Source: a virus | Direction: 5' to 3' (one strand) | Virus record (IMG/VR): IMGVR_UViG_3300031841_004183 | Span: 1 to 29,356 of that record | DNA length: 29,356 bases | Shown: positions 14,422 to 21,140 of the stretch, piece after piece | How the letters are laid out: every line of letters begins with the position of its first letter | Numbering within the stretch: position 1 is the stretch's first letter | The notes under the pieces: generated by a model | The model's input: the letters and a program-made list of their open reading frames with translations, nothing else | Told to the model about the DNA's origin: nothing | Databases searched by the model: none | Made by a program: the position numbers and the translations under genes

Positions 14422-15093
14422 ATGTGTGGTATATATGCGAGTAACGACTTATCGACTTTTGAAGTTTTAGAACAAGCTAATAGAGAACGTGGTAATTTTT
14501 CAACAGGTATATTTTATTGTTACGGTAAAGCTAATTACAATGTTAAAAAGGAAGAAGGTGCTATCAACTGGCATGCAACAAAACTACCTGAAGGTGATAA
14601 CTTTTTATATCTCGGGCATAATCAAGCTCCGACAGAAACTGGTAGAGATTGGAAAGATGAAACATCGCACCCGTTCTGGTGGGGTGATTGGATTGTTGCA
14701 CATAACGGGGTGTTAACTAATTTTGAAGATCTTATTGATGAATATCTACCGATGCATGATAACCCTGTAGATAGTAGTATTATACCAGCATTGTTAGATG
14801 AATTTGAGTACTCGCATGGTCCCTGTGAAGATGCTGAAACAGAAGTGCAGAATATCTTATATACTATTGAAAAACTAAGAGGTACTTTTGCTCTTTGGAT
14901 TGTAAACATAAAAACAATGAATGTCTATATAGCAAGACAAGGTAGTACGCTATTTTATAAAGACGCAAATGTGTCATCCATTAAAGGTGATGGTTATGAA
15001 GAAGTCAGAGAAGGTATTCTTTACAATTATTCGTATGAAGGTTTAACGGAATTAGACGGGTTTGTGTATAATTCACCATTTTTAACATTATGA
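14422..15093 (+). CDS. stand-alone class II glutamine amidotransferase
   Basis: A 223-residue Ntn-type glutaminase domain. The N-terminus MCGIYASN places the catalytic Cys at position 2, exposed after Met removal. GHNQAPTE (65-72) and AHNGVLTN (93-100) are the glutamine-binding and oxyanion motifs of this class. It hydrolyses glutamine to supply ammonia, but no synthetase domain (asparagine synthetase, PurF or GlmS type) is attached, so it needs a partner acceptor enzyme. In some archaea and in phage 9g such a domain is fused to QueC (Gat-QueC) to form the amidine of archaeosine. Here queC is 1.7 kb upstream, making a split pair conceivable. The formyltransferase gene follows with an ATGA overlap. 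Any other ammonia-using partner is equally possible on sequence alone. Confidence 0.85.
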   Translation: MCGIYASNDLSTFEVLEQANRERGNFSTGIFYCYGKANYNVKKEEGAINWHATKLPEGDNFLYLGHNQAPTETGRDWKDETSHPFWWGDWIVAHNGVLTNFEDLIDEYLPMHDNPVDSSIIPALLDEFEYSHGPCEDAETEVQNILYTIEKLRGTFALWIVNIKTMNVYIARQGSTLFYKDANVSSIKGDGYEEVREGILYNYSYEGLTELDGFVYNSPFLTL

Positions 15094-15623
15094 GACATAT
15101 AGCATTATTTTCACAGACTGGTTCTGAAATAGCAAATCTTATTGATAGAGGGTATGTGCCAGATACAGTCTATTACGATCAAAAAGATGAATCAGTTATC
15201 GATGATCGTATCGATATCAACAATTACGGGTTTAGAATTCTTAAGAAAGATGTGAAGAATGTCAAATTCTTAAAAGAGCTTTTCGGAGACCCAGATAAGT
15301 GTTTTATAACGTTACATGGCTGGTTGAATATTGTCCCTAAAGAGATTTGCGAAACATATAAAATCTTTAACGGGCATCCTGGCTTAATAACAAAATATCC
15401 GGAACTCAAAGGTAAAGATCCGCAGAAAAAAGCCTTTGAATTAGGTCATCCAATTTTAGGATCAGTTTTACATAAGGTTATACCTGCGGTAGATGAAGGT
15501 GAGATTATTCGAAAGCGTAGTATACCCAATATATATACGGAGCTAGATGCTGTTATAGTTGCCTTAAAAGGGCAGTCGTTAAAACTATGGGTTGATTTTT
15601 TTAGAGAAAAACTTTATAATTAG
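15090..15623 (+). CDS. small formyltransferase (PurN/Fmt-like fold)
   Basis: A 177-residue formyltransferase-fold protein, shorter than PurN (about 210). The catalytic Asn-His-Asp triad of 10-formyl-tetrahydrofolate enzymes is visible: FNGHPGLITKYPELKGKDP gives N94 and H96, and VDEGEII gives D135. LHGWLNIVP (75-83) matches the strand preceding the active site. The substrate is unknown. Candidates are a purine intermediate, an amino sugar or, given the neighbouring queC and amidotransferase, a 7-aminomethyl-7-deazaguanine base as proposed for the phage enzyme DpdN. The start overlaps the amidotransferase stop. The promoter of the next gene is embedded in its last 30 bases. Confidence 0.8.
   Translation: MRHIALFSQTGSEIANLIDRGYVPDTVYYDQKDESVIDDRIDINNYGFRILKKDVKNVKFLKELFGDPDKCFITLHGWLNIVPKEICETYKIFNGHPGLITKYPELKGKDPQKKAFELGHPILGSVLHKVIPAVDEGEIIRKRSIPNIYTELDAVIVALKGQSLKLWVDFFREKLYN
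15592..15620 (+). promoter_or_regulatory. promoter of the DUF5664 and GDP-sugar operon
   Basis: TTGATT (15592-15597), a 17-base spacer and TATAAT (15615-15620) precede the ATG at 15627 by 6 bases. All of it lies within the end of the formyltransferase gene. Confidence 0.7.
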
Positions 15624-15626
15624 CGT

Positions 15627-15965
15627 ATGGATAAACTTAAGACGACAGGTACACCGCGTCAATTTGAAACTGGAGCTCAGCGTGATAACGGGGAAGGTAA
15701 ACTTCGTATGAGTCTTGTTCCTCATAAAGCGTTAAATGATGTAATGATGAGATATCTTCAAGGCGCAGAAACCTACGGCGAAAATAATTGGAAAAAGGGA
15801 ATGAAGCATTCTGTCTTATATGATTCAGCAATGAGACATTTGATGCAAGATTTTACAGGAGATGTAAGTGAGGATCATCTAGGTGCTGCTTTATGGAATA
15901 TTATGGGTATGATTTGGAATAGACAGAATAAACCAGAACTGGACGATCGCAGTGATTTCGAGTAA
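15627..15965 (+). CDS. DUF5664 family protein (putative dATP/dGTP diphosphohydrolase-type)
   Basis: A 112-residue all-helical protein with the DUF5664 pattern: GEGKLRMSLVPHKALNDVM, then AETYGENNWKKGMKHSVLYDSAMRHLMQDFTG and HLGAALWNIMGM. Databases label this family dATP/dGTP diphosphohydrolase-like, and it appears in many phages, some with altered base composition; biochemical proof for this branch is not known to me. If active it would trim selected dNTPs and shape the nucleotide pool for the phage polymerase. It is the first gene of a unit continuing with the GDP-fucose synthase-like gene, which starts inside its last 14 bases. Confidence 0.8.
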   Translation: MDKLKTTGTPRQFETGAQRDNGEGKLRMSLVPHKALNDVMMRYLQGAETYGENNWKKGMKHSVLYDSAMRHLMQDFTGDVSEDHLGAALWNIMGMIWNRQNKPELDDRSDFE

Positions 15966-16863
15966 GGTATTGGTAACAGGAGGTGGAGGCCTCGTCGGAT
16001 CTGCCTTTAGTGATAGTTTTATAAAAGTAGGGAGAGAGTTTGATCTAACTAATAATGACCAAACCGAAGAGCTTTTAAAGAGAACGCACCCTGATTACGT
16101 TATACACACCGCTGGTAAAGTAGGAGGCGTCGGGGGTAATTCAAACTTTCAAGCTGATTATTTTTACGATAATATATTAATTAACACGAATATAATTAAT
16201 GCGTGTAAAAAATATAATGTAAAAAGATTAATTGCTTTTACCTCAACTTGCGTGTTTCCTGAAACACCTAAATATCCGCTCACTGAAGATCAGATACATC
16301 TAGGACCGCCTCATAGCTCTAATTACGGGTATGCATACGCAAAAAGAATGGCTGATATTCAAATAAGAGCGTATAACGAACAGTATAATCTAAAATACTT
16401 TACTGTTATACCTTGCAACATTTACGGTCCAAATGATAATTTTGATACTAAAAATGGCCATGTGATCCCTAGTTTAATTCATAAAGTGTACCTATCTCGC
16501 ATGAATAACACGGACTTAGAAGTATGGGGGTCTGGATCACCGTTAAGAGAGTTTATATACAGTAAAGACGTTGCGAAGATAGTAGAGAAACTCTTGACAG
16601 ATTATGATGATACTGACCCGGTTATTATTTCTCCTGGTAACGAAATATCAATTAAAGATTTAGTTGATATTATTGTAAGAAAAATGGACTTTAAAGGTAA
16701 GGTTGTATATAATAAAGATCTACCAGACGGTCAATATAAGAAACCTTCGAGTAATAGTAAACTTAAAAGATATATTAAAAATTTTAAATTTACATCGATA
16801 GAAGATGGTATAAGTGAGACTGTAGATTGGTTTTTAGAAAATTATAATGAAGCAAGAAAATAA
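15952..16863 (+). CDS. GDP-L-fucose synthase-like epimerase/reductase
   Basis: A 303-residue extended short-chain dehydrogenase. It has the Rossmann motif TGGGGLVGS near the N-terminus, the TAGKVGGVGGN segment typical of GDP-fucose synthases (WcaG/Fcl), STCVFPE with the catalytic Ser/Thr, YAYAK (Y-x3-K), and NIYGPNDNFD with the substrate-binding loop. The family converts GDP-4-keto-6-deoxy-D-mannose to GDP-L-fucose. The preceding-step enzyme, GDP-mannose dehydratase, is encoded next, with a 17-base overlap. The start is GTG at 15952. A different GDP-deoxysugar product cannot be excluded. No mannose-1-phosphate guanylyltransferase is visible, so GDP-mannose would come from the host. Confidence 0.88.
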   Translation: MISSKVLVTGGGGLVGSAFSDSFIKVGREFDLTNNDQTEELLKRTHPDYVIHTAGKVGGVGGNSNFQADYFYDNILINTNIINACKKYNVKRLIAFTSTCVFPETPKYPLTEDQIHLGPPHSSNYGYAYAKRMADIQIRAYNEQYNLKYFTVIPCNIYGPNDNFDTKNGHVIPSLIHKVYLSRMNNTDLEVWGSGSPLREFIYSKDVAKIVEKLLTDYDDTDPVIISPGNEISIKDLVDIIVRKMDFKGKVVYNKDLPDGQYKKPSSNSKLKRYIKNFKFTSIEDGISETVDWFLENYNEARK

Positions 16864-17830
16864 AACAGCGTTAATAACTGGTATAAATGGTCAAGATGGC
16901 TCGTATCTAGCTGAGTTACTTTTAAGTAAAGGTTATAAAGTTTTCGGTACAGTTAAACGTAATAGTGTATCAGAAACGCAGAGCTACCGTATCGAACATT
17001 TAAGAGAAGACCCTAACTTAATATTAGAGTATGCTGATATGAATGACATGTCTTCCTTAACGAGGTTGGTATATAATACTAAGCCAGACGAAGTGTACAA
17101 TCTAGCTGCTCAGAGTCATGTTAAAATTAGCTTCGATCAACCACTATATACCGCACACACAACCGGTATTGGTACTCTCAATCTCTTAGAGGCAATTCGG
17201 TGTATAGGTCATGATTGTAAAATATATCAAGCTAGTAGTTCGGAAATGTTTGGGAATAATATAGATAGTGATGGATTTCAACGAGAGACGACTCCTATGA
17301 ACCCGGTTTCCCCTTACGGTTGCGCCAAAGTATTTTCATATAATATTTGCAGAAATTATAGAAATGCCTACGGTATGAATATATGGAATGGTATTCTTTT
17401 TAACCATGAATCACCGCGAAGAGGTTCAAATTTTGTAACTGGTAAAGTGGCAAAAGCTGCAGCTAGTATTTCAATTGGTAAGCAAGATAATTTAGAGTTG
17501 GGAAATTTAGATGCTACCAGAGATTGGGGCCATGCTAAAGACTATGTTAAAGCTATGTATCTTATGTTGCAAGATGGAGAGCCTGATGATTATGTATGCG
17601 CTACTGGTATTTCGCATAGTGTAAGAGATTTATGCGAGGTAGCATTTAATGCGGTGGGGTTAAACTGGGAAGATTATGTAACTGTAAATGAGAAATTTTT
17701 AAGACCTGAAGAGCTTTGCAATCTTAAAGGTGATAGTACTAAAGCGAGAAAAAAACTTAACTGGGAGCCTAGCTATACTTTCGAACACATGATTGACGAG
17801 ATGGTAAACTATTGGGTGAATTCTTTATGA
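16847..17830 (+). CDS. gmd: GDP-mannose 4,6-dehydratase
   Basis: A 327-residue enzyme; cellular Gmd is about 345-370. It makes GDP-4-keto-6-deoxy-mannose. Signature segments: TGINGQDGSYLAE (NADP-binding, near 10-22), GTVKRNS, YNLAAQSHVKISFDQP, ASSSEMFG (catalytic Ser/Thr-Glu), SPYGCAK (Y-x3-K), NGILFNHESPRRGSNFVTGKV and GNLDATRDWGHAKDYV. Every active-site element is present. It overlaps the GDP-fucose synthase-like gene upstream and the glycosyltransferase-like gene downstream (ATGA), forming a tight operon. Confidence 0.95.
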   Translation: MKQENKTALITGINGQDGSYLAELLLSKGYKVFGTVKRNSVSETQSYRIEHLREDPNLILEYADMNDMSSLTRLVYNTKPDEVYNLAAQSHVKISFDQPLYTAHTTGIGTLNLLEAIRCIGHDCKIYQASSSEMFGNNIDSDGFQRETTPMNPVSPYGCAKVFSYNICRNYRNAYGMNIWNGILFNHESPRRGSNFVTGKVAKAAASISIGKQDNLELGNLDATRDWGHAKDYVKAMYLMLQDGEPDDYVCATGISHSVRDLCEVAFNAVGLNWEDYVTVNEKFLRPEELCNLKGDSTKARKKLNWEPSYTFEHMIDEMVNYWVNSL

Positions 17831-18483
17831 AAAAAATAAAAATATACGCAGCTACAAAGGGTAAAAAAGAAGATACTCCTTTGCATAAATCATTTAAGTA
17901 TGGTGAAAGTATAAATATTCATTTTAATGAAAATAATAAAGAAAGCCTACAAAAATGTTATAACGCTTTCCTGGAAGACGCTAGACATAACGGTGTTGAT
18001 ATTGCTGCTTTTATACATGATGATGTATTTCTTAACACGGACGACCTACGAACTCGCCTTATACGGGCTGCGAATAGTTATACAGTATTTGGCTTGGCTG
18101 GCGCTACTTCCTGCAAAATTGGTAATCCTGCTTTATGGCATCTTATGTCAGAAAGGAAAGATCAAAGAGGATGCGTCGCGCATGGGTCACCAGAGCAATA
18201 CCACTACACTTCTTTTGGTCCTATCCCTAGTAGGTGTTTACTCATCGATGGGGTATTTATTGGTATCAATATTAAAGAACTTCCTCCAACGGTAAAGTTT
18301 GATGAAAGCTATCCATCAAGGTTTCATTATTATGATTTAGACTTTAGCCTTGAATGCAATAGGAACAAAGTTATAATAGGTGTTGTTGATATACCTATCA
18401 TTCATTCTAGCCCTGGGTTAACTAATCCAGATAAGGAATACTTCGAAGGTCAGCAATATTTTATTAATAAATGGAAAAAATAG
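17827..18483 (+). CDS. glycosyltransferase-like protein (GT2-related)
   Basis: A 218-residue protein starting at ATG 17827, which overlaps the gmd stop (an in-frame TTG 15 bases earlier is less likely). It contains IAAFIHDDVFLNTDDLRTRL, a DxD-like metal/nucleotide-sugar site (HDD), a central LLIDGVFIGINIKEL strand and a closing FDESYPSRFHYYDLDFSLEC segment, the pattern of small GT-A type enzymes related to family 2. The gene directly follows the GDP-fucose genes, so a deoxyhexose donor such as GDP-fucose is a reasonable inference. The acceptor is unknown. There is no membrane segment, so the enzyme is cytoplasmic. It overlaps gp41 by 13 bases. Confidence 0.7.
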   Translation: MKKIKIYAATKGKKEDTPLHKSFKYGESINIHFNENNKESLQKCYNAFLEDARHNGVDIAAFIHDDVFLNTDDLRTRLIRAANSYTVFGLAGATSCKIGNPALWHLMSERKDQRGCVAHGSPEQYHYTSFGPIPSRCLLIDGVFIGINIKELPPTVKFDESYPSRFHYYDLDFSLECNRNKVIIGVVDIPIIHSSPGLTNPDKEYFEGQQYFINKWKK

Positions 18484-19787
18484 ATTTAGATTATTTTGAG
18501 AAAATTCTTATATATAAGAGTTTAACTGATGAAAAGTACTTGGCTGATATTATCGGCCACGTTGATCCTGCTATAATAGCGAGTAAAAATATAAAGACGA
18601 TTTTTACCGTAATTAAAGATTTCTATAACAAAAGAGGTGTCCCGCCGACTGTTACGGAACTTAAAGCTTATCTTGTTAACGATGATATTAAGGATGCCTT
18701 TAAAGGTGTAGCAGCTACTTTTAAAGAGATTGATAAAAATTTAAATAACGAAGAACTTTTAGATAATACTGAGCGTTATCTAAAGGAGAGAGCAATTTAC
18801 CATACTATGATGGATGTCGCAGAAGACATCACCAAAGGTAAGGTAGACACGAGCTATATTTTAGAGCGGTTTGAGAAGAGTTGTAGAATAGATCTACAGG
18901 ATGATATCGGGTTAGATCTATTCGAAAATATAGACAGTGTTGCTGCGGAGTTAAATGTCGAGCAACCTACTATATCCTCTGGCTGGGAATGGGTCGATGA
19001 AAACTTAAACGGAGGCTTTTTGGAGAATGGTAGATCGTTTTATGTATTTGCTGGCCAGACCAACGTCGGTAAGAGTATATTCTTAGGTAATATTGCTACT
19101 AGCATGTGTAGACAAGGTAAGAATGTTGTCGTCATATCTTTAGAGATGAGCGAGATAATGTACGCCTGTCGCTTAGCTTCTGATCTTACTAAAATACCTA
19201 TTGCTAACTTAAAAGACGAGAGTGTAACATTGCAGCACTCGATTAAGAGTATGGACAATATGGGTAAGCTTATTATTAAAGAATTTCCACCCAACACTAT
19301 TACGTCGCAGCAAATTGCTAGCTATATAAAGACACTACAGCTTAAAGGTATTGAAGTTGATGCTATTGTCTTAGATTATATTAATCTCATCAAAGGATCA
19401 ATGAACTCTAATCTTTACGAACGTATTAAATCAGCGTCAGAGGAAGTAAGAGCATTATCTTATAAATTTAATTGCCCTATAATTAGCGCGACTCAGCTTA
19501 ATAGAACAGGTTATGATGTTGATTCTCCGCGGTTAGATAGTATCGGTGAGAGTATCGGTCTAGCTGCTACGGCTGATGCTATCATTGGTATTACGCAAAG
19601 CGATGAAGATAAAGAACTTAATATTATCAATCTTCATATGATGAAAAATCGATTCGGACCTAATTTCGGTAAGAATCAGTTTAGAATGGATTATAAAACA
19701 CTAACGGTCATTGAAGATGAGGGTCTTAACGACGGAGACGGTGATTTAGGCGAATCAGCTAATGCTTTGGATATGTTGAGTAATTAA
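18471..19787 (+). CDS. 41: gp41, DnaB-like replicative helicase
   Basis: A 438-residue ring helicase; T4 gp41 is 475. The N-terminal helical domain (about 1-150) is followed by the RecA-like motor. Walker A is GQTNVGKS (about 195-202), then VVVISLEMSEIMYACRLASDLTKI (motif 1a region), IVLDYINLIKG (Walker B), ISATQLNR (sensor motif H3) and HMMKNRFGPNFG with the conserved Arg near the C-terminus. It unwinds DNA ahead of gp43 and works with primase gp61 and the gp59 loader, both encoded in this window. Its start overlaps the glycosyltransferase-like gene, so it is transcribed as part of the sugar operon. Confidence 0.93.
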   Translation: MEKIDLDYFEKILIYKSLTDEKYLADIIGHVDPAIIASKNIKTIFTVIKDFYNKRGVPPTVTELKAYLVNDDIKDAFKGVAATFKEIDKNLNNEELLDNTERYLKERAIYHTMMDVAEDITKGKVDTSYILERFEKSCRIDLQDDIGLDLFENIDSVAAELNVEQPTISSGWEWVDENLNGGFLENGRSFYVFAGQTNVGKSIFLGNIATSMCRQGKNVVVISLEMSEIMYACRLASDLTKIPIANLKDESVTLQHSIKSMDNMGKLIIKEFPPNTITSQQIASYIKTLQLKGIEVDAIVLDYINLIKGSMNSNLYERIKSASEEVRALSYKFNCPIISATQLNRTGYDVDSPRLDSIGESIGLAATADAIIGITQSDEDKELNIINLHMMKNRFGPNFGKNQFRMDYKTLTVIEDEGLNDGDGDLGESANALDMLSN

Positions 19788-19811
19788 AAAAGGGAACTAA
19801 ATAGTTTCTAT

Positions 19812-20198
19812 ATGCCTGATAAAGAAGCTATAAATCTAATAAAGAGATATCTAGATGAATATAATCTTTTAGAAGAATATACTTTTAATGGTGATATTTT
19901 TCATGAAAATATTAAGCTAGGCGGCACAATTTACGGTGTCGCCGGCGTATTTTTTGAAGATAATCCTAATTTATTAGCTAACTATATTTTAAAGGAATAT
20001 AGTACAGTAGTAGATATTGTATTGCTTATAGATCTTAAAAATAAAATAGTTATTTTGAGAAAAGCGAAGAATTGCGATATGGATTTAGGTAAATTAGCTA
20101 AGCAATTATCAACCGGTGGTGGTAAAGATGAAGTCGCTGGCTGTTTATTAAATGATAAAATTCTAAACCTAACAAAACTTTTAAACCCGTTAACATGA
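19812..20198 (+). CDS. orphan DHHA1-like domain protein
   Basis: A 128-residue soluble protein. Its C-terminal half, with strands VVDIVLLIDLKNKIVILRKAKN, helix DMDLGKLAKQLS and then the glycine cluster TGGGKDEVAGCLL (101-113), matches the layout of DHHA1 domains, where GGGHxxAAG contacts nucleic acid. Here His is replaced by Lys and the second Ala by Val. The catalytic DHH domain of nanoRNases and RecJ is missing. A nucleic-acid-binding accessory role at the replication fork is plausible from its place between gp41 and the gp59/gp32 genes. This is inference, and the DHHA1 link needs a profile search. Confidence 0.6.
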   Translation: MPDKEAINLIKRYLDEYNLLEEYTFNGDIFHENIKLGGTIYGVAGVFFEDNPNLLANYILKEYSTVVDIVLLIDLKNKIVILRKAKNCDMDLGKLAKQLSTGGGKDEVAGCLLNDKILNLTKLLNPLT

Positions 20199-20479
20199 TC
20201 GAAAGTACACCAACACAAAATATAGAAAATGACGAGTTTCAACATGCCTTTCTGTCGTTTTGTACGTTTGTATCTCTTTTAAACGGTAAGAAAATGAACT
20301 ACCCTACGGTTTTCTTAAAAATACTTGAAAATAAAAAGCTTCGAGAGATTTATATGGCACAGATAAATGAAGATAGTGAATTTGTTGCTATCCGTAAATT
20401 TATAGAAGCGGAGCCGTCAATAACGAAGAGTAAATATATAACAAAATACTTGAATAAATTAAAAACACCTTTATTATAA
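20195..20479 (+). CDS. small helical protein in the gp33 position
   Basis: A 94-residue, largely helical protein that starts inside the stop of the previous gene (ATGA). I do not recognise its sequence. In T4 the order in the direction of transcription is 33-59-32. Here this gene precedes the gp59 candidate and gp32, so it occupies the gp33 slot. gp33 is the late-transcription co-activator that links polymerase to the clamp. The hydrophobic C-terminus (KLKTPLL) is faintly like the clamp-binding end of T4 gp33 (LDFLL). The functional suggestion rests on position only. Confidence 0.6.
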   Translation: MIESTPTQNIENDEFQHAFLSFCTFVSLLNGKKMNYPTVFLKILENKKLREIYMAQINEDSEFVAIRKFIEAEPSITKSKYITKYLNKLKTPLL

Positions 20480-20483
20480 ATAG

Positions 20484-21116
20484 GTGGAAGAATTCGAAAA
20501 GCAGATTTATAATACATACCTTGCTGTGTCGAGGTCAATTAACAATAAACCTTTCCGTCTACGAAGAGATTTTACCGGGTTTGAGAGTAAGCCTGAATAT
20601 TTAGCGGTAAAGAAGCTCGCTGCATTCTTTAAAAAGCACAGACACTTAAACATTGATAGTTTCTTTGAAGCTCCGTTTTTTGTTTATGGTGAAGATTATT
20701 TTGGTATTGATTTCTTCTGTACGCAGAAAGCTATAGCAACTTATACGAGGTATAATGATAATTTCCTAATAGAAAAGCCTGATAGTAAGGTATGCGGTAA
20801 AAAGATAAAGGAGAGTATTATATTCATAACAAATTTTTGTAAGTCGAATAATATAAGAGTGGCAGATTATATTACACATAAGGAGAATAGCAGTCAGTAT
20901 TATTCATTCCTTACACATCTCAAAGACAGAAAAATTAATGTCTATATTTTATTTGCGTTTAAAGATTTTGAGAGAGCGGTTAAAGCCGTTGATATTAATA
21001 TAAAGAAGCTACTAGCACCATCGCTAATGAGGATGGACTATCTGAGGACTAAGATATACTCATCAACACAGATGAAAAAAAATATAAGCTTGTTCAAAAA
21101 ATTTGTTGATAACTAA
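20484..21116 (+). CDS. 59: probable gp59-like helicase loader
   Basis: A 210-residue basic helical protein; T4 gp59 is 217. gp59 binds forked DNA and gp32 and loads gp41. Matching traits are length, basic charge, position directly upstream of gp32 and two helical halves. The N-terminal part has FRLRRDFTGFESKPEYLAVKKLAAFFKKH, comparable to the T4 segment around QKRRDKYFFQKLSEKYKL, and the C-terminal part has LKDRKINVYILFAFKDFERAV. The start is GTG at 20484, 4 bases after the previous stop, so reinitiation is likely. An exact TATAAATA (20475-20482) lies just before it, but the spacing is wrong for a late start. Sequence similarity is weak, so synteny carries much of the call. Confidence 0.6.
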   Translation: MEEFEKQIYNTYLAVSRSINNKPFRLRRDFTGFESKPEYLAVKKLAAFFKKHRHLNIDSFFEAPFFVYGEDYFGIDFFCTQKAIATYTRYNDNFLIEKPDSKVCGKKIKESIIFITNFCKSNNIRVADYITHKENSSQYYSFLTHLKDRKINVYILFAFKDFERAVKAVDINIKKLLAPSLMRMDYLRTKIYSSTQMKKNISLFKKFVDN

Positions 21117-21134
21117 TAAACAGTATCATATAAT
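21106..21134 (+). promoter_or_regulatory. promoter of gene 32
   Basis: TTGATA (21106-21111), a 17-base spacer and TATAAT (21129-21134) precede the ATG at 21141 by 6 bases. No Shine-Dalgarno sequence is present. No pseudoknot-like leader such as the autoregulatory site of T4 gene 32 can exist if transcription begins at the ATG. Confidence 0.7.
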
Positions 21135-21140
21135 AAAAAT

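Noticed and set aside
17927-18295. Plus-strand open frame of 122 codons rich in Leu/Ile, looking like membrane segments
   Set aside because: It lies wholly inside the glycosyltransferase-like gene in another frame; the hydrophobicity arises from reading AT-rich codons out of frame.
20475-20482. Exact TATAAATA just before the gp59 candidate, which could be a late promoter
   Set aside because: It is 1 base from the GTG start instead of 5, so transcription would begin inside the gene, and no suitable downstream start exists. It is largely the end of the previous gene plus its TAA stop.
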